This document shows, one piece after another, positions 17,400-24,405 of a DNA stretch of 64,000 nt; the stretch's first letter is position 1, and each line of letters begins with the position of its first letter. Position numbers and translations under genes: made by a program. This stretch comes from Streptomyces globosus (GTDB taxonomy: Bacteria > Actinomycetota > Actinomycetes > Streptomycetales > Streptomycetaceae). The stretch lies in NCBI RefSeq assembly GCF_003325375.1, contig NZ_CP030864.1:372001-436000 (forward strand), read 5' to 3'. A model generated the notes under the pieces. That model worked only from the letters and a program-made list of their open reading frames with translations. It had not been told where the DNA came from and made no database searches.

Positions 17400-18826
17400 G
17401 CCGGGGCCCGTCCCGAACGCGCCCGGTAGCGCCCGGTCTTGGCCAGCACGTCGGGGCTGTGGATGCGGCGGGCCTGGACGACCGCGAACTCCGCCAGGTA
17501 GCCGCGCAGCAGCTCCAGGGGCTCCTCGGCCAGCGTCAGCATGGCCCGGTTGGCGGCCACGGCCGGCCCGGCCAGCTCGCGAACGGCCCGCTCGGCGGCC
17601 GCGTCGAGGGCGGCGGCCGGCAGCACCTCGTCGACCAGCAGGGCGGCCGCCGGGTCGGAGGTGTGGATGCGGCGCCCCGAGAGGATGACCTGCCGGGCCG
17701 TGCGGGCTCCGGTGAGGCGGGTGAGCCGCAGGTTGCCCAGGCCCGGGACGATGCCCTCGTCGGCGGCGGGCAGGCTCAGGAAGGCGCCCTCCTCGGCGAT
17801 GACGCGGTCCAGGACGAGAAGGAGCTGCATGCCGCCGCCGATGGCGAACCCGTCGACGACGCCCACCCACGGCTTGCCGGCCGTGGCTCCGCCGGCGGCG
17901 GCCGGCCCCTCGCGCAGCAGGCCGCGGGCCAGCTTGTTGACGTAGCCGAGCTCCCGGCCGAGGAGGAACTCCACGAAGGAGATCCGGCCCGCGTGCAGCT
18001 CCTTGAGGTTGATGCCCGCGCTGAAGATCCGCCTCCCGGCGTGGCGCGGGTGGGTGACGGGCCCGCCGCGCAGCACGCCGACGCGGATCCGGTCGTCGAG
18101 GAGGGCCACGTCGACGGCGGTTTCGAGGTCGGCGATGAGCCGGTCGTCCTCCGCGTTGAGGCAGTGGCCGTTGCGGAAGGTGACGTACGCCCCCTCGCCG
18201 CGGCGTTCGAGCAGCACCGCGGGCAGCTCCAGCCGGTCCGTGCGCCGGAACTCCGCGAGGCGGGCCGCCGAGCCCGGCGCGGGCCGCAGCATGCTCTCGA
18301 TCAGGTGCGTGCCCGCGGTCGGGGAGCGCAGCAGGGCGCCGAAGAAGATGCCCTGGTCGATCTCGCGACCCTCCTTGTGCGCCTGGAGGCCTGCGCGTTC
18401 CGCGCCGAGTCGGGCGGCGTCCGGTACGAGCCCGGGGAAGCGTACGGCGGCTTCCGCGGCCAGTTCGGGCAGCCGGGGGCGGCGCGTCCGCCCCGCGGTG
18501 AGCTCGTCGTAGACGGCGTCGGCGTGGCGGGCGAGGAAGGCGTGCCGGACCGCACGGCAGTCCTCGTGGAGGCTCTCGGCCCGCTCGGCCTCGGCGGCGG
18601 TCCGGTCGGGGCGGGCCGGCAGGAGGGCGAGCCTCCGCTCGGTCTCGGCGGCGTACCCGGCGAGCAGCTTGGCGTCGGCGGCGGGGTCCCCGCAGAAGCC
18701 CGGGTCTCCCGGGACGGCGTCGGGGTCGGGGGCGTCGGGGCCGCCGACGCGGGAAGCGCGGGAGCCGGGGGAGTCGGGGCAGGCCGCCGGGAGGTCCGCC
18801 TCCCGGCGCGCCGTCCCGTCACTCAC
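17396..18826 (-). CDS. dpgC: DpgC-like 3,5-dihydroxyphenylacetyl-CoA dioxygenase
   Basis: 476 residues, about 200 longer than a plain crotonase, as in DpgC. The C-terminal half is a crotonase fold with the DpgC-type signature FSAGINLKELHAGRISF followed by LLGRELGYVNKLARGLL, then VDGFAIGGGMQLLLVLDRV. The N-terminal half is the helical domain of the family. DpgC enzymes oxidise 3,5-dihydroxyphenylacetyl-CoA with O2, without metal or cofactor, to the glyoxylate. GTG start overlaps the dpgB stop by eight bases. The extra Pro/Asp-rich first 50 residues are unusual and probably disordered. Confidence 0.93.
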   Translation of the reverse strand: MSDGTARREADLPAACPDSPGSRASRVGGPDAPDPDAVPGDPGFCGDPAADAKLLAGYAAETERRLALLPARPDRTAAEAERAESLHEDCRAVRHAFLARHADAVYDELTAGRTRRPRLPELAAEAAVRFPGLVPDAARLGAERAGLQAHKEGREIDQGIFFGALLRSPTAGTHLIESMLRPAPGSAARLAEFRRTDRLELPAVLLERRGEGAYVTFRNGHCLNAEDDRLIADLETAVDVALLDDRIRVGVLRGGPVTHPRHAGRRIFSAGINLKELHAGRISFVEFLLGRELGYVNKLARGLLREGPAAAGGATAGKPWVGVVDGFAIGGGMQLLLVLDRVIAEEGAFLSLPAADEGIVPGLGNLRLTRLTGARTARQVILSGRRIHTSDPAAALLVDEVLPAAALDAAAERAVRELAGPAVAANRAMLTLAEEPLELLRGYLAEFAVVQARRIHSPDVLAKTGRYRARSGRAPA

Positions 18827-19607
18827 CCGGCCCTCCCGCCGTGCCGCCCGGCTCCGCCGCAGCGTCCGCGGCCGCGGCCAGGCGGCGCAGTTCGCGGTCG
18901 CAGGCCGCCAGGTGGGGGCCCAGCGCCTCGTCGAACTCCAGGCTCTGCGCCTCCAGCAGCAGCTGCCGGCGGATCGCGAGCTCCCGGTCGGAGATCCGGC
19001 CCATCAGCACGGCCGCGGTGTGCGCGGCCTCCTCCGTGTCGTCCGCGAGCTGGTCGACCAGGCCCAGGTCGCGGGCCCGCACGGCGTCGATGTCGTCGCC
19101 CCACAGCACGATCTGCCGGGCGCGGGCCGCCCCGAGCTGCCGGGATATCCGGTGCACGGCCATCCCGGGCCAGAAGTGCCCGTCGTTGACCGGCGCGAGG
19201 AGCCGCAGGTCCGGCGACCCGATCCGGTAGTCGCTGACCAGCAGCAGGTCGAGGGCGGCCCCGCCGCACGCCCCGGAGGCGACGGCGATGCTCAGCGCGG
19301 GCAGCCGCTCCAGCCTCCGCACGGCCCGCTCCCAGCGGTTGATCTGCCGGATGTCCACCTCCCCCGGCCAGGCCCGCGTCCCGGCGGGCGCGTCGGGCAG
19401 CCGCAGCAGGACCACCGAGCCGTCGGCCCGCGCCTCGGCCCGGTCGCAAGCGCCGGTGACGGCGGCGGTCAGCTCGGGCAGCGGCTGCCGGGCGTCCAGT
19501 TCCAGGGTGGTGCACAGCCCGTCCGCGGGGCCGTCGGGCACGGTCCTCGCCGTCCCGTCGGCCGGTTCGCCCTCCGCGGGCGGCGGCAGCGTGTCGTGCG
19601 TCCGCAT
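18819..19607 (-). CDS. dpgB: DpgB-like enoyl-CoA hydratase/isomerase homologue
   Basis: 262 residues, crotonase fold (LSIAVASGACGGAALDLLLV, then DYRIGSPDLRLLAPVNDGHF). Length and the EVDIRQINRWERAVRRLERL block fit DpgB, the partner that raises DpgA turnover and helps dehydrate the cyclised tetraketide to 3,5-dihydroxyphenylacetyl-CoA. The ATG at 19607 follows AAGGGAA. It sits 53 bases after dpgA, the only real gap within the operon after the rSAM gene, and overlaps dpgC. No dpgD paralogue is present in the window, so either DpgB does both jobs or a crotonase from elsewhere helps. Confidence 0.9.
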   Translation of the reverse strand: MRTHDTLPPPAEGEPADGTARTVPDGPADGLCTTLELDARQPLPELTAAVTGACDRAEARADGSVVLLRLPDAPAGTRAWPGEVDIRQINRWERAVRRLERLPALSIAVASGACGGAALDLLLVSDYRIGSPDLRLLAPVNDGHFWPGMAVHRISRQLGAARARQIVLWGDDIDAVRARDLGLVDQLADDTEEAAHTAAVLMGRISDRELAIRRQLLLEAQSLEFDEALGPHLAACDRELRRLAAAADAAAEPGGTAGGPGE

Positions 19608-19660
19608 CGCAGTTCCCTTCGTCGTCGCGCCGCCGCCCGCCGTGCGGCCCGGGGTGCGGG

Positions 19661-20746
19661 TCACCACCGCGCCAGCGCCATCTCGATCGTCGAGCCGGGC
19701 CCCATCGTCATCAGCACCCCCAGGTCGCCGGGGCGGACCGCGCCCTCGGACGCCAGGCGCTGGTAGGAGAAGAGGAAGGAGCCGCTCGACAGGTTTCCGT
19801 GGTCGCGCAGCACGCCGGTGGTGTGCCGGACGTCGTGCCGGGTCAGCCCCAGGTTGACCCGGACGGAGTCCACGACCTTCTTGCCGCCGGAGTGCACCAC
19901 CCAGTGGCCGATGTCCGAGGCCAGCAGCCCCGTACCGTGCAGCAGCCGCCCCAGCGCCGCCTCCGCGTGCGCGCCGACGACGTACGGGATGTCCGGGTCC
20001 AGCCAGAAGCTGAACTTTCCGTGCCCCTCGTCCCAGTCGTAGCGCATCGCGTCGGCGGCGTCGGGGATGATCCGGCTGGAGAACCGCAGCAGCGCCGGCG
20101 CCGGGGCCCCGCCCGCAGCCGGGCCGCCGCCGCCCGGCGCGGTGACGGCGACGGCCGCCGCGCCGTCCCCGAAGAGGCTGTTGACGACGGAGGAGCGCAT
20201 CGTCCCGTCGAAGACGTACGCCGCCGAGCACACCTCCACGCACACCAGCAGCGCCAGCTCCCCGGGGTGCGTGCGGGCCCAGCCGGTGACCGCGCCCAGC
20301 GCGTTGAGCCCGGCGTTGCAGCCCATGCCGACGACGTCGAGGCGCGAGCAGTCGACGTCGAGGCCCATCTCCTTGATGAGCAGTGCGGAGAACCCGGGCG
20401 TCAGGAAGCCGGTCGATGTCACGCAGCACAGGTGGCGCACGTCCGACAGCCGCGCCCCGGTGTCGGCGAGGCAGTTCTCGACCGCCCGCCGCCCCAGCAG
20501 CAGCCCCTGCTCCGTGTGCTTGCGCAGCAGTTCGCCCTGCGTCTCCACCGCCCGCGAGCCGTCGGGGCCGGCGGCCGGGAGGGTCAGGCCGCGCCGCTCG
20601 ATGGCGCTGTTCAGGAAGAGCGAGCGGACCCGGGGATCGGTGACGGCCAGCAGGTCGAGCAGCTCGCGCTGGCTGTAGCTGGTGTCGGGGACGGCCGTGC
20701 CGACCCCGGCGAGCCGGGCTGCGGTCCCCGTGTCCGGCAGGCTCAT
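19661..20746 (-). CDS. dpgA: DpgA-like type III polyketide synthase
   Basis: 361 residues with the chalcone-synthase-type triad: Cys143 (VVGMGCNAGLNAL), His285 (WVVHSGGKKV) and Asn318 (RDHGNLSSGS). The block SAAYVFDGTMRSSVVNSLFG is characteristic of DpgA. DpgA condenses four malonyl-CoA into the 3,5-dihydroxyphenylacetyl-CoA skeleton. The ATG overlaps the amidinotransferase stop (ATGA). With dpgB and dpgC it supplies the aromatic part of the presumed phenyl-guanidinoacetic acid cap. Confidence 0.94.
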   Translation of the reverse strand: MSLPDTGTAARLAGVGTAVPDTSYSQRELLDLLAVTDPRVRSLFLNSAIERRGLTLPAAGPDGSRAVETQGELLRKHTEQGLLLGRRAVENCLADTGARLSDVRHLCCVTSTGFLTPGFSALLIKEMGLDVDCSRLDVVGMGCNAGLNALGAVTGWARTHPGELALLVCVEVCSAAYVFDGTMRSSVVNSLFGDGAAAVAVTAPGGGGPAAGGAPAPALLRFSSRIIPDAADAMRYDWDEGHGKFSFWLDPDIPYVVGAHAEAALGRLLHGTGLLASDIGHWVVHSGGKKVVDSVRVNLGLTRHDVRHTTGVLRDHGNLSSGSFLFSYQRLASEGAVRPGDLGVLMTMGPGSTIEMALARW

Positions 20747-21933
20747 CCGAGGTAGTCCTCCAACCCGCCTTCGCGCACCGTGTCCAGGGTGAAGCAGTGG
20801 AAGCCCCCGCCGAACAGCCGCCGGTGCCGGTGCCGGACGGGAACCGCCGTGAAACCGTGCTTCTCCAGGGTCCTCGCGAGCTCCGGGCAGGCCTCGTTGA
20901 CCAGCACCGTGTCCGGGCCGGCGGACAGCACGTTGAGGTCGATGAACGGGCTGGTCAGCACCAGGTCCTCGTCCTCGTAGCGGGGGAAGTTGTCGCCCTC
21001 CGGGGCGGGCGCGACGATCCGGTCCCACTTCCGCAGCGCCTCGGGCAGCTTCTCGGCGACGGCCTCCGAGCGCACGAGCAGGGTGCCGGGCCGCAGCGCG
21101 AGGACCATGCTGTCGATGTGGCTGTCGCTGAGCCGGTGCACGCGGTGGATCCGGAACCGGTCGCCCACGTGCCGCTCCAGCCAGTCGCAGGCCAGGGCGT
21201 GGTGCGCGGTGGAGACGTTGACGACGAGGTCGCGGCCGAGCCGCAGCACCTGCGCCGCGTCGAACATCATCTCGATGCCGACGTCGTAGGGGGAGGGGCT
21301 CGGCGTGCCGATGGGCTCCGTCGGGCCGCCGATCGTGCTCTCCCGGGCGTAGTCGAGGTCGAACGACGCGTCCGTCATCAGCGGGCGCGGCATCACCGTC
21401 CAGCGGGCGCCCTGCGCGAAGTACCGCTGGAAGACGGGGGTGAGGAACTGGGTCTCGAAGTAGCGGGAGCGGATCATCGGCGGCGTCTCGATGATCTCGT
21501 CGCCGAGGATCAGCGTGTTGTCGCGGATGTTCAGCGGCGGGACGACGGACGCGGACCACGCGGGGGTGCGCACCTCGCTGGTGCCGGGGTCGAGGTCCAT
21601 CGGGCGGAGCACGGTGGCCCCGAGGGCGGTCAGGGCCGCCGCGATGCCCTCCAGGTCCTCGACGAGCTCGTCGACGTAGCGCTGCTTGATGGGCACCCGC
21701 CCCCGGCGGGACCCGTCCGGTCCGGCACTCCCCGGCCCGGCACCCCCCGGCCCGGCCCCGCCGACGGTGAGCCGCGGGTAGTACCACTCGGAGCGCGTCG
21801 TGTTGTCTCCGGCGATGTTGTCGTGGAAGAAGAGGTCGAAGGACAGCTCCCGCTCGTGGGAGGTGTAGTGCGCCGCCGAGCCGATGACCACCTCCTTGAG
21901 CGGGGACCATTCGTCGAAGCTGTTCAGCGTCAT
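20743..21933 (-). CDS. glycine amidinotransferase-like enzyme
   Basis: 396 residues of the AGAT/StrB1 family. The catalytic Cys380 lies in FGGGFHCFTLD, and the supporting His lies in LSDSHIDSMVLALRPG. The opening FDEWSPLKEVVIGSA is typical. AGAT enzymes move the amidino group from arginine to an amine. Here the acceptor is most probably 3,5-dihydroxyphenylglycine or a ring-modified derivative, giving the guanidinoacetic acid group of a pheganomycin-type cap. A Gly/Pro-rich insertion near residues 55-75 (GGAGPGGAGPGSAGP) is unusual for the family. ATG overlaps the rSAM stop. Confidence 0.9.
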   Translation of the reverse strand: MTLNSFDEWSPLKEVVIGSAAHYTSHERELSFDLFFHDNIAGDNTTRSEWYYPRLTVGGAGPGGAGPGSAGPDGSRRGRVPIKQRYVDELVEDLEGIAAALTALGATVLRPMDLDPGTSEVRTPAWSASVVPPLNIRDNTLILGDEIIETPPMIRSRYFETQFLTPVFQRYFAQGARWTVMPRPLMTDASFDLDYARESTIGGPTEPIGTPSPSPYDVGIEMMFDAAQVLRLGRDLVVNVSTAHHALACDWLERHVGDRFRIHRVHRLSDSHIDSMVLALRPGTLLVRSEAVAEKLPEALRKWDRIVAPAPEGDNFPRYEDEDLVLTSPFIDLNVLSAGPDTVLVNEACPELARTLEKHGFTAVPVRHRHRRLFGGGFHCFTLDTVREGGLEDYLG

Positions 21934-23927
21934 CGTGAGCTCCCTCGCTCGCTCGAAGTGCCCGTCCCGGCCGCCGTGCGCCCGGGCAGGGCGGGCAGCC
22001 CGGACCGCAGCGGCAGCGCCAGGGAGAGGTACTTGCCGTCCTCCTCCAGGCAGATGCCGTGCGCCACGCAGGAGCCGAGGAACTCCTCGACCTCCGCCCG
22101 CCCCACGGCCCCGCCGTCCGCTCCGGTCTCGCCGCCCAGTTCCCGGTGGATGCGGGCGGCGCTGCGCGGGGCGTCGCCGCACAGCTCGTAGGCCCGCGCC
22201 CGCCACCCGGCGAGGGTCGTCTTGCGGCGCCGGCCGCCCCGCGTGTCGAACAGGGTCAGCCAGTCCGGCCCCCGCCGGTACGTGAGGGTGGGCCGGTCCG
22301 CGGAGGCCCATTCCCGCCCCCACGCCTCGACGGCCTTGGCGAGCTCGGCGACGGCGTCCGGGGAGGCCACCTCCGGCGCCCGGTAGTCGAAGAAGTAGGC
22401 GATCCGGCCGTGGTCCAGGCCGGGCACCGGGAACGCCAGCCGGTAGGCGCTCTTCGGCCTGATCTCGCCCATCCCGAAGGACGGGTCGGTGAAGTACGGG
22501 CTGAACCGCTCCAGCCAGATCCTCCCGACGCCGGCGGGCGGCTCCAGATGCGTCAGCAGCGGTACGAGGGAGGCCTGGCCGGTGTAGTCCTCGTCGGTCT
22601 CGCCGGGGAAGCCGGCCAGCACGTTCCAGTCGACGCGGACGCCGTAGTAGTGCGCCCACTTGAGCAGCCGGACGTTGAGGAGCCGTGAGGAGCCCTTCCG
22701 CATCAGCCCGAGGACGTGCGTGCTGAGGCTCTCCAGGCCCGGCTGGATCTTCCACACCCCGGCCTCGGACAGCAGGCGCACCTGGTCCCGGGTGAGGTTG
22801 GCCTTCACCTCGAAGAACAGGGCGGTGTCCCACGGGGCCCCGCGCAGCCCCGAGCAGAAGGTGTCGAGGTAGGCCATGTCGAGGATGTTGTCGACGGCGT
22901 CGACCGCGAGGACCCGGTGCCGGCGCATCAGCTCCTCCAACTCCGCCAGCGCCCGCTCCGGGGACTTCGCCCGGTACTGCATGCCCAGCGCGTTGAGCCC
23001 GCAGAAGGTGCAGTGGTGCTTCGCACCCCACCAGCAGCCCCGGGAGAACTCCACCAGCAGCCGCTGCGTGTTGCGGCCGATCACGCGGTCCCGGCCGAGG
23101 GCGTCCAGGGCGGTGAAGTAGTCGTCGTAGTCGGGGATCGGCAGCTGGTCCATCTCGCGGGTGCGGGCGCCGGGGGAGGGGGTGGTCACCCGGCCGTCGG
23201 GGGTGCGGCCGCAGACGCCCGGGAGGGCGGCCGGGTCGGCGCCGCGCGCGACGGCCGCCGCCAGCCGGGGCAGCGTCACATCGCCCTCGCCGACGACCAC
23301 GTAGTCGATGAAGTCGAAATTCCTCAGGTACTCCGGCCCCATGTCGCCGTCGTAGTTCGCGCCGCCGAACACGGTGATCAATTCGGGGCGGGCCTCCTTC
23401 AGACGGCGCGCGAGAGCCAGCGCGGCGACGTTCTGGATGAAGGTCGACGTGAATCCGACGATGTCGAATTCCGACCACATGCCGCGGGCGGCGAGTTCGT
23501 CGATCCACGCGGGAAGGCGGCGTCCGCGCAAATCGGCCACGCTGTCCCAGTCCGCGCCCGCTTCGGCGCACATTTCGGCCACTTCCGGGAAACGCAGCCG
23601 GTAATCCTCCACGTCCTCGGTCACCCCGAAGGCCGCCGTACCGAAGAGCCATTCGCCGAACAGGTGGACCCGTTCCGAAGGGGCCTCGGTGATCACCTCG
23701 TAAAGGCCCGTCCCCAGTTCGGCGGCCAGCTCCAGATTCGGGTAGACGCTCCGGGCGTCGTGGCCGAAGGAGCGGAGCGCGGCCTGGAGCAGCCCGCACT
23801 GGATGGAAGGGGTGTCCGTGCGCGCCCACGGCATGTTCACCAGCCCGATCCTCAGCGGCCTCGCCGGGACGCAGTCCGGTGGGAACAGGGGCTGGTCGAT
23901 CAGTTTCAGCTCACCGCCGCCTGACAC
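21930..23927 (-). CDS. B12-dependent radical SAM RiPP C-methyltransferase-like protein
   Basis: 665 residues. The N-terminal half is a cobalamin-binding-type domain (RIGLVNMPWARTDTPSIQ, then FDIVGFTSTFIQN, VFGGANYDGDM). The radical SAM core has the cluster-binding cysteines as CxxxxxxxCxxC: Cys298, Cys306 and Cys309 in SRGCWWGAKHHCTFCGLNAL, a spacing seen in the 'RiPP maturation radical SAM protein 1' family. The GTG at 23927 has an excellent ribosome site (GGAGGAATC). Such enzymes methylate unactivated carbons of peptides. It lies directly after the precursor gene. The target could be a core residue or the aromatic cap; sequence alone cannot decide. Confidence 0.88.
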   Translation of the reverse strand: MSGGGELKLIDQPLFPPDCVPARPLRIGLVNMPWARTDTPSIQCGLLQAALRSFGHDARSVYPNLELAAELGTGLYEVITEAPSERVHLFGEWLFGTAAFGVTEDVEDYRLRFPEVAEMCAEAGADWDSVADLRGRRLPAWIDELAARGMWSEFDIVGFTSTFIQNVAALALARRLKEARPELITVFGGANYDGDMGPEYLRNFDFIDYVVVGEGDVTLPRLAAAVARGADPAALPGVCGRTPDGRVTTPSPGARTREMDQLPIPDYDDYFTALDALGRDRVIGRNTQRLLVEFSRGCWWGAKHHCTFCGLNALGMQYRAKSPERALAELEELMRRHRVLAVDAVDNILDMAYLDTFCSGLRGAPWDTALFFEVKANLTRDQVRLLSEAGVWKIQPGLESLSTHVLGLMRKGSSRLLNVRLLKWAHYYGVRVDWNVLAGFPGETDEDYTGQASLVPLLTHLEPPAGVGRIWLERFSPYFTDPSFGMGEIRPKSAYRLAFPVPGLDHGRIAYFFDYRAPEVASPDAVAELAKAVEAWGREWASADRPTLTYRRGPDWLTLFDTRGGRRRKTTLAGWRARAYELCGDAPRSAARIHRELGGETGADGGAVGRAEVEEFLGSCVAHGICLEEDGKYLSLALPLRSGLPALPGRTAAGTGTSSERGSSR

Positions 23928-23961
23928 GATTCCTCCGTACGTCCGCTCCGGCAGGCCGGAC

Positions 23962-23984
23962 CCCTCCCCGGCGGGCGGGGAAGG
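23962..23984 (-). terminator. attenuator-like hairpin between precursor gene and rSAM gene
   Basis: Read on the minus strand, CCTTCCCCG (23984-23976), a 5-base loop and CGGGGAGGG (23970-23962) form a 9-bp stem with one G-U pair. It lies in the 93-base gap after the precursor stop. It has no U-run, so it would be a partial terminator or RNA-stabilising 3' structure, letting the precursor be made in excess over the enzymes. Confidence 0.5.
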
Positions 23985-24020
23985 ACCCGGGTCGCGCACT
24001 GGTCGGTCCGCGGCTCAGTT

Positions 24021-24134
24021 TCAGTCCTTGACGTTGCTGGCCGAAACGATGCCGATGTCCTTCACATTGCTGTCCGAGACGATCTCCGCGACATCCGCGT
24101 CCTCGATCTCGGTCCAGACGATTTCACGCTCCAT
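24021..24134 (-). CDS. pgm2: pheganomycin-type precursor peptide with two NVKD cores
   Basis: A 37-codon gene with a very strong ribosome site (GGAGGGAGGTGA) before the ATG at 24134. The acidic leader (MEREIVWTEIEDADVAE) is followed by two tandem copies of a nine-residue unit: IVSDSNVKD, the spacer IG, and IVSASNVKD, ending at the stop. NVKD is, to my recollection, the start of the ribosomal peptide cores (NVKDR, NVKDGPT) ligated by PGM1 in pheganomycin of Streptomyces cirratus, whose precursor also encodes several cores. Here the last core would be NVKD with a free C-terminus. It heads the long minus-strand biosynthetic operon and is divergent from the ligase gene. Confidence 0.88.
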   Translation of the reverse strand: MEREIVWTEIEDADVAEIVSDSNVKDIGIVSASNVKD

Positions 24135-24148
24135 GGTTCACCTCCCTC

Positions 24149-24166
24149 CTCATATCCGGACATGAG
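24149..24166. promoter_or_regulatory. 18-bp palindrome next to the precursor ribosome site
   Basis: CTCATATCCGGACATGAG is a palindrome with one mismatched pair (8 of 9 pairs), placed only a few bases upstream of the precursor's Shine-Dalgarno sequence in the divergent pgm2/pgm1 intergenic region (24135-24405). It could be a repressor operator or, in RNA, a hairpin gating the ribosome site. A TTGACC, read on the minus strand, lies near 24185. Confidence 0.45.
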
Positions 24167-24405
24167 ATTCCGTCGGTGAACGGTCAACGATCGTAGGAAG
24201 CCCGCCAGCGGCGAACAAGGTGGCGATCCGGCCACCGCGGCATCCGGCCGGGCGGCATCCGGCCGATTCCCGTGGGGCCTCGGAGTCGGGAGAGGCGCTC
24301 TTGACGGTTTCTCACGCCGGTTTTCACAATGGGCCGGTCCGGCCGGGCCGGATCGCCTCGCCCGCCGCCGGAAAAGGGCACTGCGACCACGGGGAGTACT
24401 GCCGG

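Noticed and set aside
17396..19607. Two crotonase genes as ordinary fatty-acid enoyl-CoA hydratases
   Set aside because: The DpgC-specific FSAGINLKELHAGRISF block, the extra N-terminal domain and the dpgA neighbour make the DPG pathway far more likely.
24021..24134. The 37-aa peptide as a lanthipeptide or methylated-backbone RiPP precursor
   Set aside because: No Cys and no LanB or N-methyltransferase in that operon; the NVKD repeats with a PGM1-like ligase point to pheganomycin-type biosynthesis.
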